From Prolixibacter bellariivorans ATCC BAA-1284 (lineage in GTDB: Bacteria; Bacteroidota; Bacteroidia; Bacteroidales; Prolixibacteraceae): a DNA stretch of 64,000 bases. The notes below the pieces were generated by a model. The model had not been told where the DNA came from and did not search any database. It worked only from the letters and a program-made list of their open reading frames with translations. Shown here one piece after another: positions 38,501 to 47,763 of this stretch. The stretch spans positions 371,712 to 435,711 of the forward strand of contig NZ_JHXO01000008.1 in NCBI RefSeq assembly GCF_000621705.1. The letters are read 5' to 3'. A program made the translations under genes and the position numbers. Numbering within the stretch: the first letter of the stretch is position 1; each line of letters begins with the position of its first letter.

Positions 38501-41500
38501 CTCCCTGTTCCATTACCCGGTTCAGGGGAGAGTTGTCAAATACAGTTTCAGCAAAAGCCGTTGTGCCGTCAGCGCTACCGTGAAGCTCAGTATAGTAAGC
38601 TGCCTGTTCGGTTGAATCCGTTGCAACAAAAGCTCCGTTGGAATTTGCTTTAGGATATGACAGGAATTTCATTGCTTCCCGCCCATACGCATCATACCGC
38701 ACCGGACGTACGATATCTGCTAATCCGGGAGAAGCCTTCACCTGCACTTCCTGGGCTAACCGCCCAAGGCCGTCAAAGTAGTTCACTGTTTCGCTCTTTT
38801 GTGCCGCCGTTAACGAAGCAACGGAAGCCGTGTCCGTGATTCCTTCCTGGCGGATAGTCATCTGACTGACATAGTTTTTATTCGAATACGCAGTCTCCGA
38901 TGGGATGACATCAACCTCCACCGTTAATGCATCACTCCACAGGTACGATGGTGCACCTAAACGGGAACGAAGATATACTGTTTTGGAAGCAGAAAATTCC
39001 CTGACCATTGAAGAATTATCTGTCGTTTCGCCTTCCGCTGAATCTTCCCAGTAATAGGTCTCTCCTTCGGGAATCCCTATACTATCCAGACTAACCGTTG
39101 TCTTTCCATCCTCCATAGTGATCTCTGGTGTTGGAGGTATACCGGGTTGAGTATACACCATTACTTCACCAACGCGCGTCGGGCCCCAAGTGCCTAAAAC
39201 CGTATGGTACGAACGAAGGTAATAGGTATTATCAGTCGTATAGAGTTTTGTAGCATTACCGTCGGCCATCGATGTACCGGTACTGCCCGTCTGCCAGTAA
39301 TACTCTTCATATGAAGTTAAAGCAGAGGGCTTGGACAAAACCGTTTGTCCACTGCTATAACTCGCTTCAGCTGACGGTGGCATCGTCGGAGCGTTGTACA
39401 CCGATACTTTGACACTCGAGCTGTTCACACTGCCACATCCTCCCAGGTCAGTTACTTTACGGTAATACCAGGTCGATTGTGTCAAAACACCGGGTGAATA
39501 ACTCACAGCATTGCTGTTATTAATCGGGGTCCAGGTGCTGTTGTCAGTCGACTCGTACCATGTGTATTCATAACTTCCAGTACCACCCGTAGCAGTGCTT
39601 CCTGTTAACGGATCGGGCTGGGTGTTATAGGATATATTTTGTGTTCCATTAATACTCCCAGGATCAAGCTGGGCACGAACAGTTATCGTTACACTGGCGG
39701 TAGCTTTTGTTGTACAGTCATCAGATACCGTTCGACGGTAATAATGGGTTGAGGTCAAAGTACCCGGTGGTTGATAACTTGCAACATTGCTGTTATCGAG
39801 CCCTGTCCAGTTACTACCATCGGTCGATTCCTCCCAATGGTAACTGAGAGTTCCTGAGCCCCCGGTAGCCAGATTTGCACTGCTTAATGTTCCAACTGAA
39901 CTATCATAACAAATCGTTTGGGTTCCACTGATGATTCCCGGATTAAGCTCGGAATTAACTGAAACGGTGACAACATTGCTATACTTCGTTACACAATCAT
40001 CAGATACCGTTCGACGGTAATAACGGGTCGAGGTCAAAGTACCCGGAGAATAACTCGCAACATCGGTGCTACCAATTCCGGTCCAGTTACTCCCATCTGT
40101 CGACACCTCCCATTGGTAACTGAGAGCTCCTGAGCCCCCGGTGGCTACATTTACATTGTCTAAGCTCCCCGCGGAACTATTGTAACAAATCGTTTTTGTG
40201 CCAATGATACTTCCCGGATTAAGCTCGGCACCTACAGTTACTTTGACACTGGCGGTAGCTTTTGTTGTACAGTCATCGGATACCGTTCGACGGTAATAAC
40301 GGGTCGAGGTCAAAGTACCCGGAGAATAACTTGCAACATTGGTGCTACCAATCCCTGTCCATGTACTACCATTGGTCGACACCTCCCATTGGTAACTGAG
40401 AGCTCCTGAGCCCCCGGTGGCTACATTTACATTGTCTAAGCTCCCCGCGGAACTATTGTAACAAATCGTTTTTGTACCAATGATGCTTCCCGGAATAAGC
40501 TCGGCACCTACAGTTACTTTGACACTGGCAGTAGCTTTTGTCGTACAATCATCGGATACTGTTCTCCGGTAATAACGGGTCGAAGTTAAAGTACCCGGAG
40601 AATAACTTGCAACATTGGTGCTTCCGATTCTGGTCCAGTTACTACCATCAGTCGATACCTCCCACTGGTAGCTGAGAGTTCCTGAGCCTCCCGTCGCCAC
40701 ATTTACATTGTCTAAGCTCCCGGCGGAACTATTGTAACAAATCGTTTTTGTGCCAATGATGCTTCCCGGAATAAGCTCGGCACCCACAGTTACTTTGACA
40801 CTGGCAGTAGCTTTCGTGTCACAGATGTCGGACACCGTTCTCCGGTAATAATGAGTTGAAGTCAGGGTACCCGGTGGCTGATAACTCGCAACATTGGTAT
40901 TAGCAATCGGTATCCAGGTACTGTTATCGGTCGATACCTCCCACTGGTAACTGAGTTCTCCCGCCCCCCCGGTGGCCAAATTTTCATTGTCTAATATTCC
41001 GGCAGAACTACCGTAACAAATGTTTTTTGTACCGCTAATGCTACCAGGAATCAACTGCTCGTGAACCAAAATCGTAACACTTTGCGTGTGCTTTATCTCA
41101 CAACCATCGCTTATCGTGCGGCGGTAATAATGCGTCGAAGTCAAACTCTCCGTAGGAGAATAACTTGCAACATCGGTGTTATTAATCCCTGTCCAGTTAA
41201 TCTCATCGGTCGATACCTCCCAGATGTATTCGTATTTAGAGGGATCACCACCTGTTGCCAGTGTTTCATTTTTTAATTCTCCGGCCGGACTATTATAGCA
41301 AACCCACTTTGAACCGCTGATAATTCCGGGATCCAAGGCCGTTTGTTGCGAAATACTGGCGCTTCCTGACACTGACATACTGGCCTGACAACCGTTGGTT
41401 GAAACCCCAATAATCTCATAATTACCAGGTGTCGTCAAACCATCCCAGGTCATGAGTCCCCCATCACCGTCCTTACTACTAACCGGATTTCCATCACAGT

Positions 41501-42266
41501 ATAACGTATATGTCACATCGGTCTCACTCCATATCAGATCAATGCTTGCGCTCGTAATGCATGGAGTCAGTACTCCGCCGCCACCATAAGTGAAGGAACT
41601 GGGTAGCGGATTGACCACAACAGATGCCGACCCTGGCATCTGTTGGTTTAACCCGTTTTTGGAGGCTACAACCGTATAGCTCCCCGTGACGGTCTGTTTT
41701 CCAAAATCCAAAGCGGAACCTGTTCCCGACAATGTCATGACAGTTGTGGTTACGTTTCGTCTCAATGCATAACTGACCCCGATATCAGACCCGGCCAACC
41801 CCACATCCACACCTGAACCAGGGGAACCATCGGAACAAAGAGTCCCTCCTCCCGTTACATTGTAGGAGTTGATGACAACTCCCTTCTGGGTGACGGTAAC
41901 ATTGATACCATCGACATTAACGGTGGCGGACCGGGATGCTGCCATTTCGTTAGGACTACAGACAATATCAAAGCCTCGAAAAGTTTCATTCTGAATGGAC
42001 AGCCACCAGGCTTGTTCACTAATCGTAAAGGTGCAGTTTGCATCCTGCCTCAAGACTTCAATAAATATAGTTCCTCCCACATCCTCAAAACTGACGGAAC
42101 CGGGGTTAACGCTGGTTACACATCCACTCGGGACGGAAATTTCAGGTGAAGCAACAGCCGTACCGGCAGACTGCTCCTCTGTTTCACGATTGACCGAATA
42201 CCCGTTTGATGGCATATGCATCAAAAACAAGGCAAGGAAAAATATGATTGTTTGTATTGATTTCAT
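35535..42266 (-). CDS. RHS-1: DUF6443 RHS protein with BACON/Ig-like repeats and toxin-44-like tip
   Basis: 2243 residues. Signal peptide 1-23; a BACON-like domain (about 45-130, [19 protein letters not shown]); two Ig-like domains (135-305); seven Ig-like repeats of about 92 residues (309-953), each with [25 protein letters not shown] and YYRRTVSD blocks; Ig-like linkers; a DUF6443 entry domain (about 1125-1200, [20 protein letters not shown]); long YD repeats; and the RHS core ([46 protein letters not shown]). The variable tip (last about 190 residues) ends with [19 protein letters not shown] and [15 protein letters not shown], resembling the bacterial toxin 44 family. Exported by its signal peptide; the route across the outer membrane is unknown. 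The RHS-B-like gene lies 33 nt upstream. Confidence 0.87.
   Translation of the reverse strand: [2243 protein letters not shown]
39410..41342 (-). repeat. Seven in-frame 276-bp Ig-like repeats in RHS-1
   Basis: The unit is 276 bp (92 residues), 279 bp where an extra Pro codon occurs. For example TCGACGGTAA recurs at 40011 and 40287, with TCTCCGGTAA at 40563. The middle three units are nearly identical in DNA, pointing to recent duplication or gene conversion; outer units are diverged. They probably form a stalk of Ig-like domains. Confidence 0.9.
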
Positions 42267-42299
42267 TGGACTAAGTTTTAGTTTGAATAGGTAGAATGG

Positions 42300-45200
42300 T
42301 TACTGCTGAGCATAGTGGTACTTGTAATGCTGCACAATGTTCCCTTTTGAATCCCGGGTACTTTCCAGACGACCGAAAGAATCGTAGTTGTAATACGTGG
42401 TCTGACCATTGGGATCGGTCATGGAGGTAATGCCAACCAGGGGCTCATAGGTGTAGAACGAGACCAAAATATCGTTCCCTGCAATAGTTGAACTATTGAG
42501 CAATGCCGAAATAAAATTCTTCAATGCCAATTTTTCATTGCTGGTATATAGTTTACCAACAGCCTGCAGAAGCGCATCAATCGAATTGTATCCCAAACTA
42601 TTAAGCACACTATTCAGTGCAGTTGAGAATGTAGAATAATCCAGGTTCTTCGCATAAAGAACAGGTAACGTCTGATTATATCCGTATAAAATAGACGTCG
42701 TTATTCCTCTCTTTTGATCGGTGAATTGTACAACATTTTTGCGATCATCATACTGATCGATTGCAAGTTGTGATTCAAGACTGTTGCCCAAATATGATTT
42801 CTCAACATTATTCAAAAGAACAGTTCCATCTGTTTGCATTTCATAGTTTTTCCGCAACCAGGTATCCAATTGTCCATGTTTGTAATCCTTCTGATCAACA
42901 ATGTCTGATATTTGATGATTCATGACCATTTGATCCAATGCCGTAACCGCAGCACTGGTTAATCCGGTCAGTTCTCCATCCTGGTAAGGATACCAGTACT
43001 TACCGGAAATAATATCTCCATTGCTATTTACGGTCGAATCACTTGTCAATTGAAAGTAAACCGGATCATATTTCATGTATTTGGTCGTCACTACCGGTTC
43101 CGCTCCACTTTCGTCATACGTTTCAGTTGTAGTGGATTTCAATTTATAATTCCCTAACTGTAAAACATAGTTTTCGGGAATATACCTTTCCGGCCAGGTT
43201 ACAGACGCCCCGTCCCAGGAAGCACTGCTAAAATATACCTTTTGTAATACCTTAAAGGCTTTAACTGATATACCTTTTTTTGTTTCGTATCGATATAAAT
43301 TTTTCTGTTGCAACACATAACTATCATCGTCATTCCTGTATTTTCTCTCCTCTGATAATCTGCCTGACTTATATTTGGGATATAACAAGTAATCATATGG
43401 GAAATATTGGTTTCCGAAAAATCCAACGATTTCTTCAGTCCTGGTAAAGTAATATTCTGTTTTACCAACATTATCAAATGGAGTACCCGAATATTCGGTT
43501 ACCTTTCCATACTCAACGGGAGAGTTCCCGTTATATCCCCAGTCAATATAGGAATTTGAATTAACATAAAATAGTATTGCAGTATAATCATTAGACCCTG
43601 AAGGATTATTTAAACTCGATTCATTATGATTCAGATATAGATTTTTTGTATGAGTATCGATATTGGGGCTGACCAAATAACCAATACCTATATTTCCTGA
43701 GACCTGAATATCGCCGTAAACGTAACTTTTAGTAGCAGAAGGGACCGTACTGTTTGCATCAAAATTTTCTATTTTTTTTATCCTTAATCCACCAGCCATT
43801 TCCGGGATCCATTCCTGAGGATCTGTTACAATGATATTATCGTCATAGCTTATGGTTCCGGAAACATAAGCTGCACCTATTATCGAATTCGGAGATGTAC
43901 AGTCACAAGTTTCAGCTCGAAGGTGATAAGTTCTACCAGCTCTCAAGTAAATCTGCACGGTACCATTCAATGGCTGATCAGTTATATGTTGAAGTTCACT
44001 GAAAAGCACCTCATCAGAAACACTATCCACTAAAGTTAGCCTGGGATAATTATCATATTGAACTCCATATGTTGTAGTGAACTCATATGTCAAAGTAGTC
44101 ATTCCATCTAAAGGTGGAGTAAAGCTAATCTCATCGACTAATTTTGTTTCAATATTCAAGGAAGGATCACTTACATGACCGACTGCCATTACATTCTTCA
44201 CGATTGATATCACCTTAGTCTGGCCTCCATCATAAGTGCTCTGTGACACATAATAGTTGGGTTCATAGGTAAACTCAGTCCTCCCTCCGGTCGGATAGGT
44301 AATGCTTTTAAGTATACATGCCTGCATCGAAGCAGCATCTGGTTCCCGATTAGCCGTTCCGATAGTGGTTGAGGTATGAGCTAATGTTACCTCGGGAATC
44401 AAATTGTCATTTGTTAACACCCCGTTGTAATACCCCCAGTAATCCTGTGCTGTTGTCTTTCTTGCCGGCAAGTTGGTACTATTGTACTCAAAGCGATAAC
44501 TCTTTTGAGATTGTGTTGGCGACACGATATCGACACCTGTTAGCTTTAAACTCTTCTCTTCTACCCCTGTTGATGAATAGGTTTCTACGACATGCCAATG
44601 CCACGATCGGTCAAAGTAAGCGTCATTCAAGAAATTTATAGTCTTCAACTCATGAAAAGCATTGTCCTCGCTGCTCTTATTAAAAACCTGAAAATTAACC
44701 AATCGGGTTATCGGAGAATCCTGTCTGTCATCAATCGCATTAAATAGCACCTTCCCGTTACTAAAATCAATCTCTGAAAGTTGCCTGCTGTTGCCAATGC
44801 TAGCTACTGTCGCATTCCAGCCGTACTCTTGTGTCCCAATAGGCGGAGGATTAACGCCATCTACTTCCGTAATATAGCTTTGATACTGGCTTCCCAGGTT
44901 GTAACTAGAGGCTAAATGCGAATTATAACGAAAGTAAATGGTATCTGACCTGTCAGATGAAATAATCTCTGTCAGGTACCAGGCTGTCACCGATTGATTA
45001 AGTCCAGTATAACTCAAGTTTGGTGGTTGTATTACGGTTTGCTCATACGCTTCTCGGCCGTCCGTTCCCATTCCAAAACGATACATCCTTCCATCAGGAG
45101 CTGTGACCGTTATTGCAAATAATCCTGAAGATTGTATCTTCAGATTATCAAGTCCCATGGTATGATACTCCCCATCGTTCCCAAGGACAAATTGTCCCGA

Positions 45201-45734
45201 ATATCCACCGAAATTATAATTGTAAATGTCCGGCTCCCGATCAAACGTTCCTTTAAAGCAGTTTCTAACAAACTCAAAATCAGATTCCGTTGTCAGATCA
45301 ATATCGGAAGCATCCGGTACATCATTGTAATACAAATTAAAACCATAACCACTTTCATCCGGGGCACCTTTTGTTGATTTTGTAATTACACCTCCCGCAT
45401 TCAGTGCCCAGCCTAAACCGACCCATGAAGCTTCTTCATCGACCTTAATTCCCGACGCATGATAGCTCAAAGAAATAGGTAATGTGAGCTCCTGTGTTTT
45501 AATGGTGTACAACGGAATCGAGATGTCAATCAATCCATTTTGAAGATTTACCGGATACTTCCCATATTCACCTAGAGAAGCAGCTGTTGGTGATGTAGGA
45601 AACGCTATTTGCGCGTCGTACCTTGAGTAATCATCTTGTTCTGTGCTTTGCGCCATTGTTGTATGGGGCAATAACCAAATTATCACCCCCATAATTAAGA
45701 CATTAATAAATGTCCTGAATTTATTTTTATTCAT
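42300..45734 (-). CDS. RHS B-like partner protein (SpvB/TcB-like N-terminus, YD repeats)
   Basis: About 1144 residues from the ATG at 45734, which begins a signal peptide ending TTMAQ; an ATG at 45800 adds 22 residues. The opening after the signal (SLGEYGKYPVNLQNGLIDISIPLY, then LPISLSYHASGIKVDEEASW and VGLGWALNAGGVITK) is the conserved start of Bacteroidota RHS proteins related to the SpvB/TcB half of Tc toxins. The middle is beta-rich, and the last 60 residues are YD repeats (TYYNYDSFGRLESTRDSKGN). It lacks a core and tip. With the DUF6443 protein 33 nt downstream it may build one closed shell in two chains, as TcB and TcC do; this is inference. Confidence 0.85.
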   Translation of the reverse strand: MNKNKFRTFINVLIMGVIIWLLPHTTMAQSTEQDDYSRYDAQIAFPTSPTAASLGEYGKYPVNLQNGLIDISIPLYTIKTQELTLPISLSYHASGIKVDEEASWVGLGWALNAGGVITKSTKGAPDESGYGFNLYYNDVPDASDIDLTTESDFEFVRNCFKGTFDREPDIYNYNFGGYSGQFVLGNDGEYHTMGLDNLKIQSSGLFAITVTAPDGRMYRFGMGTDGREAYEQTVIQPPNLSYTGLNQSVTAWYLTEIISSDRSDTIYFRYNSHLASSYNLGSQYQSYITEVDGVNPPPIGTQEYGWNATVASIGNSRQLSEIDFSNGKVLFNAIDDRQDSPITRLVNFQVFNKSSEDNAFHELKTINFLNDAYFDRSWHWHVVETYSSTGVEEKSLKLTGVDIVSPTQSQKSYRFEYNSTNLPARKTTAQDYWGYYNGVLTNDNLIPEVTLAHTSTTIGTANREPDAASMQACILKSITYPTGGRTEFTYEPNYYVSQSTYDGGQTKVISIVKNVMAVGHVSDPSLNIETKLVDEISFTPPLDGMTTLTYEFTTTYGVQYDNYPRLTLVDSVSDEVLFSELQHITDQPLNGTVQIYLRAGRTYHLRAETCDCTSPNSIIGAAYVSGTISYDDNIIVTDPQEWIPEMAGGLRIKKIENFDANSTVPSATKSYVYGDIQVSGNIGIGYLVSPNIDTHTKNLYLNHNESSLNNPSGSNDYTAILFYVNSNSYIDWGYNGNSPVEYGKVTEYSGTPFDNVGKTEYYFTRTEEIVGFFGNQYFPYDYLLYPKYKSGRLSEERKYRNDDDSYVLQQKNLYRYETKKGISVKAFKVLQKVYFSSASWDGASVTWPERYIPENYVLQLGNYKLKSTTTETYDESGAEPVVTTKYMKYDPVYFQLTSDSTVNSNGDIISGKYWYPYQDGELTGLTSAAVTALDQMVMNHQISDIVDQKDYKHGQLDTWLRKNYEMQTDGTVLLNNVEKSYLGNSLESQLAIDQYDDRKNVVQFTDQKRGITTSILYGYNQTLPVLYAKNLDYSTFSTALNSVLNSLGYNSIDALLQAVGKLYTSNEKLALKNFISALLNSSTIAGNDILVSFYTYEPLVGITSMTDPNGQTTYYNYDSFGRLESTRDSKGNIVQHYKYHYAQQ

Positions 45735-45823
45735 GTTTCTTTTATTGACGTTGTTTTCAATTTTTGTGAAATATCTGTATGGTGTCGCTATTATTTTCAT
45801 CTGATTAGTTACAACTCCTCCAA

Positions 45824-45974
45824 AACCTTATAAGGTACCAGACGAAGATCCTTATAAGGATCAGCAGCAAATGGTACTAACCTTTTTCGGAAAAAGGTTA
45901 TAAGGATCAGGGGAAAATGGTTATAAGGTTTTTCTTCTGATGGTTATAAGGATCTGCCGCGTGTAGTTACAACC
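45824..45974. repeat. CCTTATAAGG box array A (before the RHS B-like gene)
   Basis: Five boxes of the form CCTTATAAGG or GGTTATAAGG lie in 150 bp, including the perfect palindrome GATCCTTATAAGGATC (45847-45862) and the hairpin AACCTTTTTCGGAAAAAGGTT arms at 45879-45899. The array is collinear with a second one at 60119-60293. It lies 90 nt before the RHS B-like start, between it and the DUF4469 gene, so it is a likely leader or operator region. Confidence 0.8.
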
Positions 45975-46024
45975 CCATGTCCGGGAAGCCGCAAACCGGA
46001 CTCCCAAATACGGGCAAGAGGCTT

Positions 46025-46735
46025 TTAACCTCCTACCACGCTAATCTCGGCATCCAACCGGCCAGTGGCAATTTCCTTCCGTCCTATCAGGATCGAGCGT
46101 ACTTCCACATGGTAAGTACCTGCTGCCAGAGCCGGGGCCAGGAAGTGCAGCTCACCGGGTTTGTTCAGCGAAATCACCTCCACGCGGGTTTCGGTGGCAT
46201 CGTTGGCAATAAAGAAGATGCCCTGTGCCGGGTCCGAAGCATCGTACTTGAGGTAACTGCCCCGCAACGTAGCCAATCCGGCTGAGGTGAGCTGGTCGTT
46301 CACACTACCCGTAGCCGCATCGACCAACTGATCGATAACCGGGCCGGCCTTTTCTCCGCGCACCTTCTGGGTCTTCACGGAATCCATCACTTTACGCAGT
46401 TCCACACCCGGGCTCAGGTTGAACCGGATGCTGTGACGTGAGGAATCGAACGAGTCGTCGAGCCCGTTGAATACTCCTTTGATGCTCATGTTCAGGTTAA
46501 ATACGGGAGTGGTAATGTTATTGCCCAGGGCAGCCTGTTCGCAAATCACTTCCCTCTCCATTTTCAGTACCGCCATAATATCGGTGGCGGTGAGCGTAGA
46601 GCCCCGTTTCAGCATTAATTGGATAATCGCCTCCTGGTCGAGGCTGATGGCATTGGTGGTTACTGCCATGTAGTCGTTGGGATCGCTTGTCAGGTGGTTC
46701 TCAAACAAAGCGTAGTTCAATACATCATTTTCCAT
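46025..46735 (-). CDS. HU-like DNA-binding / DUF4469 domain protein
   Basis: A 236-residue cytoplasmic protein. The N-terminal HU-like domain (about 1-125) has VLNYALFENHLTSDPNDYMAV, a QEAIIQLMLKRGSTLTATDI helix pair, and the IKGVFNGLDDSFDSSRHSI segment typical of Bacteroidota HU-family proteins. The C-terminal part (about 140-236) is the Ig-like DUF4469 domain (GSYLKYDASDPAQGIFFI, AAGTYHVEVRS). Such proteins bind DNA and are often near mobile or secreted-effector loci. It stands upstream of array A and may act on it; that is speculation. A TTAATAC/GGTTACCC motif lies about 770 nt upstream. Confidence 0.8.
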   Translation of the reverse strand: MENDVLNYALFENHLTSDPNDYMAVTTNAISLDQEAIIQLMLKRGSTLTATDIMAVLKMEREVICEQAALGNNITTPVFNLNMSIKGVFNGLDDSFDSSRHSIRFNLSPGVELRKVMDSVKTQKVRGEKAGPVIDQLVDAATGSVNDQLTSAGLATLRGSYLKYDASDPAQGIFFIANDATETRVEVISLNKPGELHFLAPALAAGTYHVEVRSILIGRKEIATGRLDAEISVVGG

Positions 46736-47189
46736 TGTCAGGTTGGTTTGGTTATTTGTTAATGCCAGTTGCCAAAAACGATCTCCCGGAAAGATTTTTC
46801 AGTCTTTTTACCCCTTCCCTAAAGGGTGAATCCTGAAAAATCAAATTTCCCTTTAAACTCCGAATTTCTGCAGGCAAAGCAGGAAACGGGATGCTTTCTG
46901 ATTCCGATTCGTTTCAGACAACAGTTTGGTTAAAGCAGTTTGGTATATCCTTCGCCGAAGGGAACAGATCTCCTTCTATCGGCGAAAGCTTGAGAGGACA
47001 TGGTTATTGAAACATGGGAGATACACACGTTTCTCCGGGATATCCCAATAACCGGTCGGGTAGCATTAAAATGAAATTGGGTGAACCGCTGATAGGCGGT
47101 TCATGGTCGGATGGATACTTTTAACTCACTTTTTCATATCTTTATGTTTTTAGCGGGAACTGCAATTCCCGGTGAATAAATTAAAGGTT

Positions 47190-47217
47190 GGCCCTCCGGT
47201 TTTCCGGGGGGCTTTTT
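47190..47217 (+). terminator. Plus-strand intrinsic terminator without a visible gene
   Basis: GCCCTCCGG / CCGGGGGGC arms with a TTTT loop and TTTTTAT tail. No plus-strand gene precedes it, so it may end a small RNA. Confidence 0.7.
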
Positions 47218-47499
47218 ATCTATTTCCCTCTTGCGTAGAGACAAAGACCTTGTGCGCTCCGGCCTATACATTTATCCATCAGTGATGAACAAATGCCAAC
47301 CGGAAAAACCTTCGTCCTAAAAGAAAGGGATATTCGTGACAGTGGATTCCTGCTCGGTTATAAAAGTAGTTGTTGCAAAAACATTTTTTTCATTCCTTCG
47401 GGTTTAAAGCTGAAACAGGTTAAATAAGTTGGTTGTTTGAATACGTTTATAGCAGGTAAAAGCAGCAGGGAAGGCTTGGCCATTAACATATTACACTTA

Positions 47500-47529
47500 T
47501 TAATACCTGAAATAACCAATTGGTTACCC
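47500..47529 (-). promoter_or_regulatory. Spaced motif, copy 1 (TTAATAC-N15-GGTTACCC)
   Basis: On the minus strand it reads GGGTAACC-N15-GTATTAA, a plausible -35/-10 pair of an alternative sigma factor, or a regulator site, facing the DUF4469 and RHS genes. The same motif with identical spacing is found twice before the pilin gene. Function is inferred from conservation only. Confidence 0.5.
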
Positions 47530-47711
47530 CTTTTTTCAATTTAATTTGTGACAAAAATTATACAATCGTCATTCTCTATTTCTATCTCCTTATTTCTCTG
47601 AATCTTATTGACAACATTCGACCCGGAATGTTTCATAGCATACTTATTTTGCTGACTTTTCAAGGGGAAGTCACTCAACCCAATTATGGAACAGTAATTC
47701 CCTGGCACAAG

Positions 47712-47763
47712 AAAAATGAAGCTTTTTTTACCCTGTATCACTAAAGGGAAAAGCTTCATTTTT
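47712..47763 (-). terminator. Terminator after gspF
   Basis: A 15-bp perfect stem, AAAAATGAAGCTTTT / AAAAGCTTCATTTTT, about 60 nt after the gspF stop, closes the secretion operon. The A/T-rich arms allow function on both strands. Confidence 0.85.

Noticed and set aside
35535..42266. T9SS sorting domain on RHS-1
   Set aside because: The C-terminus is a toxin-like tip ending [16 protein letters not shown]; no type A or B C-terminal domain motifs are present.
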